This document shows positions 1 to 10,900 of a stretch of 64,000 nucleotides of DNA, piece by piece. The position numbers and the translations under genes were made by a program. This DNA is from Tritrichomonas musculus (taxonomy: Eukaryota > Parabasalia > Tritrichomonadida > Tritrichomonadidae), in the NCBI GenBank assembly GCA_039105265.1, contig JAPFFF010000067.1, positions 372,001 through 436,000 on the forward strand. The letters run 5' to 3'. The notes beneath the pieces were generated by a model, which saw only the letters and a program-made list of their open reading frames with translations, was not told the DNA's origin and did no database searches. Every line of letters begins with the position of its first letter. Position 1 is the first letter of the stretch.

Positions 1-159
1 TCATTTAGTTTCTGAAGATTAATCTAAATAAAAAAGATCCATATTGAGTAATTGAATTTTTAAAATAATCATTGCAAGTTAATTAATATATTTCAAAATA
101 CAATTCATGGCGCCTACTTTTTGAGATGCATTGAAAAAATAATAAAACTTTATTAAAAT

Positions 160-436
160 TTTATGGCGGCTTCTTCATCAATAACCAATTCAACTTTATC
201 AGCTTGTGTTAATATTTTGATAAGCTCCAATAATGAATTATAATGACAAACAAAATAATTATTAATTCTTAGATGATTTAATTCATATATACTTAATCAT
301 GTTTCTAGAAATTTATTTTACGTCTCTAAATTATCAATTTCATTTTTAAGATTGTTTATTTGAGGTTGATATGCTGATTGAAAATATTCCGAAACTTGAG
401 TAAAATTTATGTTTCTTGTTATATTTTCACGAGAAT
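160..436 (-). pseudogene. Decayed coding fragment, unknown family
   Basis: Read on the minus strand this stretch gives protein-like runs broken by stops, including a coiled-coil-like run (NLKNEIDNLE) and a run rich in Leu, Ile and acidic residues. No family is recognised. Codon texture resembles the neighbouring decayed genes, so a dead gene end is more likely than chance. Positions 1-160 and 437-536 hold nothing I can support. Confidence 0.22.
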
Positions 437-536
437 CATGTGTAGAAAGATTATATTGAAATCTTAAACTTAATTTGATATCAGATATTTATATTTGACC
501 TTTACTTATTATATTATTACATTTAACCTTAACTTC

Positions 537-1064
537 TATAAAGATAAAGGAAAAAATAGTCGACAAAGGAAAAATGTGTCGACCCAAGCTTTGTGATTAA
601 TATCAATTCTTAATAAAAATGAATATAAATATGCATTTGTTAGCTCTATATATTTACTCATTTAGTTTTCAAAAAACTGATATAATAATGAAAAATGGTT
701 TTACTCACAAAAATATGGCGCGCAAATTTAATACAAATTATATAGAAAAACCCATATTTTAAAGAAGCATTTTTTAAATATTTAAATAAATAAAACAAGA
801 CATTAATGATTAGTTATATTTAAAATGCTCGTTAAATAAAAGCATCTTAACTATAGAGCTTGGGTCGATATTATTAATTTTGTCTTTCAATTATTCCATT
901 TTCATAACTTCAAAATATGAAAATGAAAACTAATATTTCATTTATGAATTACAATGTTTGGATACAATCATGCATATGTTAAAAGTTATAGCTTTCGATT
1001 CTAATCTTATTTCTTGGGTCGACAGTTTTATCCTTCGTCGACATATTTTTCATTTATCTTTATA
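537..1064. mobile_element. Candidate non-autonomous inverted-repeat element
   Basis: Positions 537-589 and 1013-1064 are imperfect inverted copies, each carrying two GTCGAC palindromes and ending in CCCAAG on the inner side. A third partial copy (AGCTTGGGTCGA) lies near 857. The interior has no reading frame of note. I could not find a convincing target duplication, so the outer limits are approximate and the superfamily is unknown. Confidence 0.35.
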
Positions 1065-1329
1065 TTATTTTCACTTATATTCATTTATAAAACAAGAAAT
1101 GAATTTGTATTAAATGATGTTGTTAAATGAGTTGAATTAAATGAATTGAAATGAATGAATAGTATTAAATGAAATGTTAAATGATTTGTATTAAACTAAT
1201 TGACTAATGTTATTGATAATAAAAAATTGAATCGTATTTGAAACTGATTAAATGTTAAAACTGATATTTATATTTGACCTATAATAGCATCATCATACAT
1301 TTTAAGCTCTCAATTACCACAAATTCAAG
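1065..1329. other. AT-rich spacer with degenerate short repeats
   Basis: The stretch is dominated by imperfect repeats of a TTAAATGA-like motif (about 1085-1200). No gene, RNA or mobile-element end is visible. Confidence 0.4.
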
Positions 1330-1581
1330 ATGTATCAAATGAATTTACAAATTATTAATATTTATGAACCATTTAAGCGTACATCAAATGCAAATGTAGA
1401 TAGAAATGCTCGTAGAATAATTGGAAAATTTGATGTCCAATTTACAGTAGAACAAATCAAACCACATTATTCAAATATAATAAGACATCGTGAAAATAAA
1501 TGGCGAAATGGTGAATCATATACTAAAATAAACTCAAATTATGATAATGAAAATGTAAATTCAAATTATATTTTTAATTAA
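1330..1581 (+). CDS. Small hypothetical protein (83 aa) or gene fragment
   Basis: An ATG-initiated frame of 83 codons ends in TAA. The product is polar and basic in its middle (NARRIIGKF, RHRENKWRNGE) and Asn/Tyr-rich at the end, with no signal peptide or membrane segment. No family is recognised. It lies among decayed fragments and may itself be a remnant; composition does not separate it from its flanks. Confidence 0.28.
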   Translation: MYQMNLQIINIYEPFKRTSNANVDRNARRIIGKFDVQFTVEQIKPHYSNIIRHRENKWRNGESYTKINSNYDNENVNSNYIFN

Positions 1582-1692
1582 TTGACCAAAAATAACATTT
1601 TGTTTATATATTAAACAGTAAATTATAGATTTTAAATAATAATTTATTTTTTTCAACAAATCATAATTATTAATAATTAAAATTATTTACTG

Positions 1693-1847
1693 TTGAACAA
1701 ATTATTTCTTCTTTTTCTTTTTGAAAATGGGATCATCACAATTGATGAAGATGTTAAATCCCATCTTTTTTCAGAAATTGACTCGAATGGGAATTATTTC
1801 TACCACTTTTTCTATCCTGAACTCAAAAAGTTGGTTGATAACAAAAA

Positions 1848-1880
<33 letters not shown>

Positions 1881-1905
1881 TTTATTGATTGATCAATCTT
1901 CATAG
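1693..1905 (+). pseudogene. Fragment of a DUF3447-family N-terminal region
   Basis: The open frame has no ATG. It begins NKLFLLFLFENGIITIDED and later reads FYPELKKLVDN, which lines up with the same place in the intact DUF3447 proteins of this window (NKNLLLFLFKENIIIPDN then FYPEFKSFIN in the gene at 49-51 kb). The frame then enters an A-run of about 26 bases coding for lysines. It is a detached piece of one of these genes without the conserved downstream block. Confidence 0.42.
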
Positions 1906-2129
1906 TGCGTTTGAATGCAGTATTCAATATTTGTGACGAGCAAATGAGAATAGATAGAAAAAGCTTGACTTTTTAACAAGAAAATGAGCTTTTTTTTCGA
2001 TGGTTTATGTCTTAACTTTTTCATATCATTTTAATAATATTTTCTGATGGCTCCCAATATCATTGAAAATATTGAGTATTTTATTTTAGTTTATTTTAAA
2101 ATAATGAGTTTTTCAAAATTTTGCCACAA

Positions 2130-2853
2130 ACTAATTCTTCTTTTGATGAACTTATTGAATTCATGACAAAAAAAGATATCAAACTTATTTACAAAATGAG
2201 TGAACAAGCATCATCAATTTCTGAAATTGTAAATTTGAATAAAAAACAGCTTTGCCATTTATCATTATTCGATACATATTGAAGAAGAATATTCGAGAAG
2301 CTAAAAAATTACAATTAGATGATGAATTGTTAGAAAAAACAATTCGCTTTGAAATAAACAATCCTTATTCAATTCCATCATTTGAATTCATCATATCATA
2401 TCGAAATTTGTCGCATGAATTTTCATACAATAAGAAGGAATTAATTTTTGAAATCAATGATTAAAAATGATTATCCTATTGAATAAATTGATAGAAGATA
2501 ATATCATAGAATCTTCACACAAGGTTTTTTAAAAAAAAACAAATTTGGTTTCTGAATATTTGAATTCAATTTCATCTAAAGAGGATTGGATTCAATTCAT
2601 TAATTTTGTTGGACCAAATTACAAACCTTCAAAATTATTTAGTGAAGAACTTTTATTAAAATATTTAAAAGAAGAAACTGAAGATAAAAATTGGGATAAC
2701 GTTTTATTGATCGCAAAATCACTACATCTTCCTTTAATTTCACATAACAAAATTAAAGGAAGATGTATAATGAGTTTTTCAAAATATTATCGCATTGTAC
2801 TCAAATTTAGAAATAAAAATTCTCTTATTATATTTAGAAACCACTCAAAATAA
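2130..2853 (+). pseudogene. Decayed hypothetical protein gene
   Basis: Three protein-like stretches follow one another on the plus strand in shifting frames: one from about 2130 (DELIEFMTKKDIKLIYKMSE), one at 2252-2464 (KKNIREAKKLQLDDELLEK) and one at 2545-2853 (SSKEDWIQFINFVGPNYKP). All are acidic and helical in texture, as in the trichomonad BTB and ankyrin families, but no domain can be named. The frame changes and absence of a usable ATG suggest a dead gene. The last part ends with a proper TAA. Confidence 0.3.
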
Positions 2854-2908
2854 AAAATGAATTAGAAAATAATTAGTTATTAGTTTATTGATCGATTTGT
2901 AATTGAAA

Positions 2909-5900
2909 TCATTTTTTTTCATTTTCGTTATTTTCAGTTGTTGATGTTGTCAGAGGTTGTTTTTGAAGCATTTTAAGTTGTTCCTTTAATCTTCGGATTT
3001 CTTCGTTGTTTTCATCAAGTTTTTTTTGAACTTCTTTTTCTTTTTCTTTCATTTCCTTTTGATTCAATTTTATTAGCTCAAATTCATTTTTCTGTTTTTC
3101 AAATTCAATTTTCTGGCTTTGTAATTTTGCTTCAAATTCATTTTTCTGGCTTTGTAATTTTGCTTCAAATTCTATTTTCTGGATTTGCAATTTTTCTTCA
3201 TTTGATTCAAGTTGGCGGATTTTTCCTGTTAGTTGTCCGTTATTGGATTCAAGTTGGATAATTTTCTCTTCTCCATTATCTGAAGAAATTGTAATTATTT
3301 GAACTGATACTTGTGATGTGGTAATTATTTGATAGAAATATTTTTTGGTTAAAAATTTAACAATTTTTTGATGGTCGTTTTCTTTTGCATAATCGAGGGC
3401 TGTTTTGTAAATACTTAAATTTATAAATTTTAAAAATTATTATAAATTTGAATATTATGAAAAAAAATAAATTTTGAATATCATGAATGATTTTTGATTA
3501 AAATGTTTTTGCAGTTGATTTTAATATTTAGTTGTGATAATAAAAGTTGAACAATCTCTACGTGGCCTCTGGCGGATGCAATAATCAATGGAGTACTGTC
3601 AAATTTTCAAATTGAATTCCAAAAATGATCAAAATAAAAAAGAATTTCATGAAAAAATAAGATTTGAATTAAATGAAAATACAAGATTTGAATGTAATGA
3701 AAAAAATAAGATTTGAATGCCATGAAAAAAATAAGATTTGAATGCCATGAAAAAATAAGATTTGAATGCCATGAAAAAAATAAGATTTGAATGTAATGAA
3801 AAAAATAAGATTTGAATTGTATAAGTGTTTTTATATTAAAATGCTTTTACAATTGATTTCAATATTTGGTTTTGATAACAAAAGCTGAACATTTTCAGTA
3901 CGACCTTCATAAGCAGCATGCATAAGTGGTGTCCAATTAAATATTCTATTAAATTCCAAAAATGAAAAAATTTGAATATAATGAAAAAAATAAATTTTGA
4001 ATTTTATGAATGTTTTGATTAAAATGTCTTTGCAATTAATTTCGATACCTGATTGTGATAATAAAAGTTGAACAATCTCTGTATGGCCTTTGACAGCTGC
4101 AATAATCAATGGGGTACTATCAAATTTTCAATATAAATTCCAAAAATGATTCGAAAAATGAATTTTATGAAAAAAAAACAATATTTGAATTATATGAAAA
4201 AATAAGATTTGAATGAAATGAAAATATAAGATTTGAATGTGATGAAAAAATAAGATTTAAATGTAATGAAAAAATAAGATTTGAATGAAATGAAAATATA
4301 AGATTTGAATGTGATGAAAAAATAAGATTTGAATGTAATGAAAAATATAAGATTTGAATGTAATGAAAAATATAAGATTTGAATGTGATGAAAAAAATAA
4401 GATTTGAATGCCATGAAAAAAATAAGATTCGAATGGTATAAGTGCTTAAATATTAAAATGCTTTTGCTGTTGATTTCAATATTTGGTGAAGATAACCAAA
4501 ATTGAACAATTTCAGTCCGACCGTAAAGAGCAGCATACATAAGCGGAGTCCAATTAAATATTCATATTATACACCATAAATTATTATAAATTTGAATATT
4601 ATGAAAAAAATAAATTTTGAATATCATGAATGTTTTTTGATTAAAATGTCTTTGCATTTGATTTCAATATTTAGTTGTGATAATAAAAGTTGAACAATCT
4701 CTACGTGACCTCTGGCGGATGCAATAATCAATGGAGTACTGTCAAATTTTCAAATTGAATTCCAAAAATGATCAAAATAAAAAAGAATTTTATGAAAAAA
4801 TAAGATTTGAATTAAATGAAAATATAAGATTTGAATGTAATGAAAAAATAAGATTTGAATGTCATGAAAAAAATAAGATTTGAATTTCATGAAAAAAATA
4901 AGATTTGAATGCAATGAAAAAATAAGATTTGAATTATATGAAAAAATAAAATTTGAATGTAATGAAAAAAATAAGATTTGAATGGAATGAAAAAAAAATA
5001 TTTGAAATTTTATGAAAAAAAAAGATTCGAATTTCATAAAAAAATAAGATTCGAATTTCATGAAAAAAATAAGATTTGAATTGTATAAGTGCTTTTTTTA
5101 AAATGCTTTTACAATTGATTTCAATATTTGGTTTTGATAACAAAAGCTGAACAATTTCAGTACAACCTTTATAAACAGCATACATAAGTGGTGTCCAATT
5201 AAATATTCTATTAAATTCCAAAAATGATTAAAAATTTGAATTTTATAAAAAGAAAGAATTTTGAATTTCATGAATGTTTTTTGATTAAAATGTCTTTGCA
5301 ATTAATTTCGATACCTGATTGTGATAATAAAAGTTGAACAATCTCTGTATGGCCTTTGACAGCTGCAATAATCAATGGGGTACTATCAAATTTTCAATAT
5401 AAATTCCAAAAATGATTCGAAAAATGAATTTTATGAAAAAAAAAAAACAATATTTGAATTTCATGAAAAAATAAGATTTGAATGTAATGAAAATATAAGA
5501 TTTGAATTCTATGAAAAAATAAGATTTGAATGGAATGAAAAAATAAGATTTGAATGTAATGAAAATATAAGATTTGAATTCTATGAAAAAATAAGATTTG
5601 AATGGAATGAAAAAATAAGATTTGAATTCTATGAAAAAATAAGATTTGAATGTAATGAAAAAATAAGATTTGAATGTAATGAAAATATAGAATTTGAATT
5701 CTATGAAAAAATAAAATTTGAATGTAATGAAAAAAATAAGATTTGAATGTCATGAAAAAAATAAGATTCGAATGTAATGAAAAAATAAGATTTGAATGTA
5801 ATGAAAAAATAAGATTTGAATGGAATGAAAATATAAGATTTGAATGTCATGAAAAAAATAAGATTTGAATGAAATGAAAATATAAGATTTGAATGTCATG

Positions 5901-6958
5901 AAAAAAATAAGATTTGAATGCCATGAAAAAAATAAGATTTGAATGTAATGAAAAAAATAAGATTTGAATGCCATGAAAAAAATAAGATTTGAATGGTATA
6001 AGTGCTTAAATATTAAAATGCTTTTGCTGTTGATTTCAATATTTGGTGAGGATAACCAAAATTGAACAATTTCAGTCCGACCGTAAAGAGCAGCATACAT
6101 AAGCGGAGTCCAATTAAATATTCATATTATACACCATAAATTATTATAAATTTGAATATTATGAAAAAAATAAATTTTGAATATCATGAATGTTTTTTGA
6201 TTAAAATGTCTTTGCATTTGATTTCAATATTTAGTTGTGATAATAAAAGTTGAACAATCTCTACGTGGCCTCTGGCGGATGCAATAATCAATGGAGTACT
6301 GTCAAATTTTCAAATTGAATTCCAAAAATGATCAAAATAAAAAAGAATTTCATGAAAAAATAAGATTTGAATTAAATGAAAATATAAGATTTGAATGTAA
6401 TGAAAAAATAAGATTTGAATTTTATGAAAAAAATAAGATTTGAATGCCATGAAAAAATAAGATTTGAATGCCATGAAAAAATAAGATTTGAATGGAATGA
6501 AAATATAGGATTTGAAATTTTATGAAAAAATAAGATTTGAATTTCATGAAAAAAATAAGATTTGAATGTCTTGAAAAAATAAGATTTGAAATTTTATGAA
6601 AAAAAAAGATTCGAATTTCATGAAAAAAAATAAGATTTGAATTGTATAAGTGCTTTTATATTAAAATGCTTTTACAATTGATTTCAATATTTGGTTTTGA
6701 TAACAAAAGCTGAACAATTTCAGTACAACCTTTATAAGCAGCATACATAAGTGGTGTCCAATTAAATATTCTATTAAATTCCAAAAATGAAAAAATTTGA
6801 ATATCATGAAAAAAATAAATTTTGAATTTTATGAATGTTTTGATTAAAATGTCTTGCCAGTTGATGTCAATTCCTTTAATTGCAAGGAGACTTTGAACAG
6901 ATTTGGCATCTCCTTCTACAGATGCTTTGAGAAGTTTTTCTGTTTCGCTAAAACTCAT
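2909..6958 (-). CDS. Ankyrin-repeat and coiled-coil protein gene interrupted by AT-rich spacers
   Basis: Starting from ATG at 6958 (MSFSETEKLLKASVEGDAKS), the strand encodes a first ankyrin unit, then ten further ankyrin modules, then an ankyrin end (TALDYAKENDHQKIVKFL near 3360-3400) running in frame into a long coiled coil that ends at TGA 2909. Modules lie near 6680-6775, 6210-6300, 6020-6120, 5295-5390, 5115-5210, 4655-4740, 4460-4560, 4030-4125, 3855-3950 and 3505-3600. Each is interrupted at the same codon: it ends in K-(S/D/N)-I and the next begins F-(N/D/T). Removing the spacers would restore the 34-residue period usual for trichomonad ankyrins. Spacers are 65 to over 500 bp; most contain stops, and none shows GT-AG or the parabasalid branch/3' motif. 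The gene is therefore either dead, or relies on an unknown way of removing the spacers. Ankyrin proteins are usually protein-binding scaffolds. Confidence 0.55.
3500..6780 (-). repeat. Higher-order duplication of a four-module ankyrin block
   Basis: Ankyrin modules recur in the fixed order X, Y, Z, W on the plus coordinate: X near 3505, 4655 and 6210; Y near 3855, 5115 and 6680; Z near 4030 and 5295; W near 4460 and 6020. Copies of one module type are nearly identical, including the non-coding sequence next to them, whereas different types differ clearly. The block period is about 1.15 kb in one copy and 1.55 kb in the next, the difference being mostly array length. Confidence 0.8.
3620..6650. 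repeat. Minisatellite arrays between ankyrin modules
   Basis: Five arrays of a 22-26 bp unit of the form AAGATTTGAATGYAATGAAA plus a short A/T run occupy roughly 3640-3835, 4170-4440, 4780-5090, 5440-5998 and 6340-6650. Units differ mainly in the two bases between the two ATGs and in the length of the A-run. The largest array has about two dozen units. Because units are often 24 bp, several frames on both strands stay open as His/Ile/Phe-rich or Glu/Lys-rich strings that are not genes. Confidence 0.9.
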
Positions 6959-7958
6959 TCTTTAGAATGGGGATGAAGTATTGAAAATTGTGGGAAATTT
7001 TTTACGGCTTAAGTCAAATTTGTGAGATTTATTTTCAATTTTCCATTAAATTTTGAATTGAACTCATTACAATTAATTGAAATTAAATAAATTATAATAA
7101 TATTTGCTTAAAAGTATATTTTTAAATATCTTTGTTATAATAATAAATCTAATATTAATTATTAAATTTTAAATATTAATTAATTATATTATGCTTATAA
7201 ATAAATATTTTTCTTAATTATATTATTTTTATAATAAGATATTTCTATTTTATTTTTCAAAATTTTATATTTGAATGGTAATTAAAATTTCCATCTTATC
7301 ACTTTTTGAATTGTTATATGATTCAAAAAGTGGATGTGTTTATAAATTATTTCTCAAATGTTTTCATTGAAAAAGTTTTGAATAAAAACATTATACCTTT
7401 ATAAAAAAATAGAATATATATAAAAACAAATGGATAAATAAAAAATGTAAATATTAAAAATAATAAAATAATAAAAAATTGAATAAATTTTTTTACCTAT
7501 TATAGAATCATCCATTTGAGACCGCCGATTATTTTGGTATATATACAAAAGTCAATATGGATTGGTTCACATCAGAGAAAAACCTGAGTTTTAGATAATC
7601 TTAATATTTAAATGACATCTAAGGATTCCTTTTAACCATATCTAAACCTCGAACAATATCATCATTTGGAGAAAATATGATAAAAGGTCTCCTCTGATGT
7701 GAACCAAACAAAATGCAATAAAAGAATCTGGAAAAAAAATTCGAAAGAGCATCAAATTGAGATTTTAATCTATCTACAACCATAATTCTAAAAGGACAAC
7801 TGCTGAGCTGAAGAAAATCTTGACAAAATAGTTTGAATGATTCTTATGAGTAATTAGATATAATTTTTTTTTTGAAAATTGAAAATTATTTACTCTCAAA
7901 GTTTAAAAAAAATATTCATTAATATATGACTTAATCAAAAATTGTGAAAAAAAAATTT
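6959..7958. other. AT-rich spacer with one inverted-repeat element
   Basis: No coding region is visible between the ankyrin gene start and the end of the protease pseudogene. Sequence upstream of 6958 is almost pure A/T with runs of AATTAATAT type. The only structured part is the foldback element at 7562-7707. Confidence 0.5.
7562..7707. mobile_element. Short foldback element (MITE-like)
   Basis: A perfect 16-bp inverted repeat, TTGGTTCACATCAGAG and its complement, sits at 7562-7577 and 7692-7707. The interior is AT-rich and non-coding. No clear target duplication is seen. It could be a small non-autonomous transposon or a large hairpin. Confidence 0.35.
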
Positions 7959-10900
7959 TTATGCATTATTATTATTGTTAATCAAATTATCTTGCAAAGA
8001 GTTCTGCAAAACACTCTCTAATTCTTGACCTTCACTCATCTTTTTGCAACAACACCTAGTTCTTTTGTTGCAACAGCATAAATAACAGAAAATAATTATA
8101 AAGATTAAAATGATTATTGATTCGATGAAAATAATCAAAACTGGCCAGTTAAATTTAGTTGTTCATGATACTTCAATCACATAACTTGTTTCTTTATCAT
8201 TATTGTTGAAAATTGCAACACAAACCTCATTAGTTCCAAAGTTAACCTATGTTCTAGCTTTGTATGCGTTAAAATCATAAGATGTGTATCCATTTGTTTC
8301 ATATTCACCTAAATTCAAATGACAATTTTTACTCACCCAAATAGTTGTATCTCTACCAGGATATTTAGATTTTGAAAATACATATTTTATTGTATAATCC
8401 TTCATTTCCGTTAACAGTTCCTATATTTACTTGGCAAAGTGGTCCAAGTTCTTGGCTCTCATTACAAAGACAACTTCCAGGATGATTTGGATTACATTTG
8501 TCGCATGGACATTCCATGGATTCTGTGAATTCCATGTATCCATCGTCAATTGGTCCAGCAACAGCAACAGCAAATTTCTGACTTTCTATAACTCCAGGGA
8601 TTCCAGAATCAGCAAAATGGTTACCATAAATATGGACTGTATAATCACCATCTTCTAATTTATCATTTTTAATAATAATTTTTTCATTGGTCGACATATG
8701 TTGAGTGTCAGCATTTTCTAAATGATCACCATAAAAAACTTCTTTGCTTGGCGAAATAACAATGAGGTCAATATCACGTGTTAAAGGAATTGGTGAATAC
8801 ATATTAAGCATCGTATCTGTATAAGAAAGAGTAATTTGAAGATCATTCTTGCTAATATTTGTATCTACGTATATTGTGGATATTAAATGGCCATTTTCTT
8901 TGATTGATGGTTTTTGATCTCCATTTTTATTATTTTGATTTTGACTTTGATATGTAATTTGAACACCAAAATCTTCTTCAACAGGTAAAATTGCTGAAAG
9001 ATCAACAACTCCATGTCCAAAAACAATATCAGGACTTCTTGAATCAAAAGGATGTCTGCAAGAATTAATTAAAAGAGCTCTAGTTGTATCACCATCAAGA
9101 GAAACATTATCAATCCAATTTCCAGAGAGGAAATATTGATGAATAAGAGCAGCTGCACCTGCAACGTTTGGTGTAGCCATTGAAGTCCCATCCATTATAG
9201 TAAAATCGCCTTCATTATCATCTCTACAACCATGAGGCGAGTTACTATGAATCCTTGATTTAGCACTGATTATTGAAGTTCTCGGAGCCATTACATCGGG
9301 CTTTAAAATTCCTTTGTTTGCTGGACCTGTTGAAGAGTAATAAGATTTGATTATTCTTTTTGTTAAATTCATTTCAATTACCTTAGAAATAGCAATATCT
9401 TTTTTACTACAGTAGTATTTTTAATATGGTAACGGTATTTAAAGTGGTAACGCTTTTTTTTAGAAAAAAAAAAATTTAAAAATACAAAATTTAATTTTTT
9501 TCAACATAAAAAAGAGTTTATTTAAATTAAATTATATAATAATGTTTACCATCATTTATATGATATTAATCACAAGGCTGTGCATCTATCTGTCTCAAAT
9601 CACCAAAGTTTTTCGTCAACCAATTAAAAAAGTTAAAATCAAATTACTTCATTACCTTTTTAAAATTTTTGATATTTTCTTATATAATTAGTTTAGCATC
9701 TATTCATCATTCACAATTTTTTCATCATTTAATTATAAATGATAAATACTTTCTTTTGAAAAATAAAAATTTTTTTTGAAAAATGTAACCATTTTCATAA
9801 GTATTTATACAAAATAAAAAATACTTCTGAGTGCTTTTGATTATTTCCTTAAATCCTTTTTATATTTGATTGTATATTAGAAGATTATTATTATAAATCT
9901 ATACTATTTATTATTAACTCAAGCATAATGCTTTTTATAGGTCAAATGAATATGCTTTGAATGGCTCAAAATAGAATTATAACCTAAATTAGAAGATTGA
10001 TCAATTTATCTTTATCATATAAATATATAGTTTATTGCACAGTATTATTAAATTAATAACATAAAAGTAATAATCTATACTAGAAGTTTCCTATTCTTAT
10101 AATGATCTCAAAAATAGAAAAATACAATGTTGTAAGCAAAAAAATTTCGTAATTTTTCTCTTTCTCACCAAAAAGAATCAAAAGGATGTAATATCGAATT
10201 TTAGTTCGATATTATATCAATTCAATGATTTTGATAATAAAAAACGATGAATTATCTAATGATTATAATATGATTATTTTTTCCTTAAAAATCGAATTTG
10301 AAAAAGTATCAATGAAATTTATTAATGAAATAAATATGTATATAAAATGCTGAAACATAAGAGATAAAAATTGTCTAAAAAAACAAAATTTGAATATTTG
10401 TTTTGCTGCTCGTTTAAAATTTTAGGACGTTAATCAATTAATGAAGATAAACCATTATCTTGTGCAAAACATATTATCTTATTGCATTATATCAATATAT
10501 AAATATGTTTTAATAGTTTTTAACTAATTTTTAATTTGTAATTTCAGTAATCTGTTATGTTGTCGGGATAAAGATAGCACAAAATTGAATGATGATGAAA
10601 AAGTTCTCTCAATAAGTCTCAGAATGAAAATCAACTCTGACTTCTAATAAGTTAAATACATCTTTAAATGCAAATATGTTTTTATAAATATTATTTATAA
10701 ATAACAACATTTTAAAGATAAATGAATCAATTCTTTATCATGAAAAGTAAACGGTCACCAAAAAAATAAAGATATACTCGTTTTTATAGTCAATAATTTT
10801 ATTTTTACAAATTTAACTAATAATTATTAATATTCCCATAATATATAATATGTTTATATTCTTAAATAAAATATTACTTTGATGTACATGTTTATAGTCA

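Noticed and set aside
5440-5998. Minisatellite considered as a CRISPR array
   Set aside because: Units are contiguous degenerate repeats without unique spacers, in a eukaryotic ankyrin gene.
4190-6100. Several His/Ile/Phe-rich open frames of about 100 codons over the minisatellite arrays
   Set aside because: They are read-through of 24-bp units next to single ankyrin modules and do not represent separate genes.
2909-6958. Ankyrin spacers as ordinary spliceosomal introns
   Set aside because: No GT at the 5' boundaries and no branch/AG motif at the 3' boundaries; boundaries read ACATT or GCATT and TTTAAT or TTTGAC.
8431-8658. Plus-strand 75-codon frame over the protease pseudogene
   Set aside because: It is antisense to clear S8 protease and EGF-like coding sequence.
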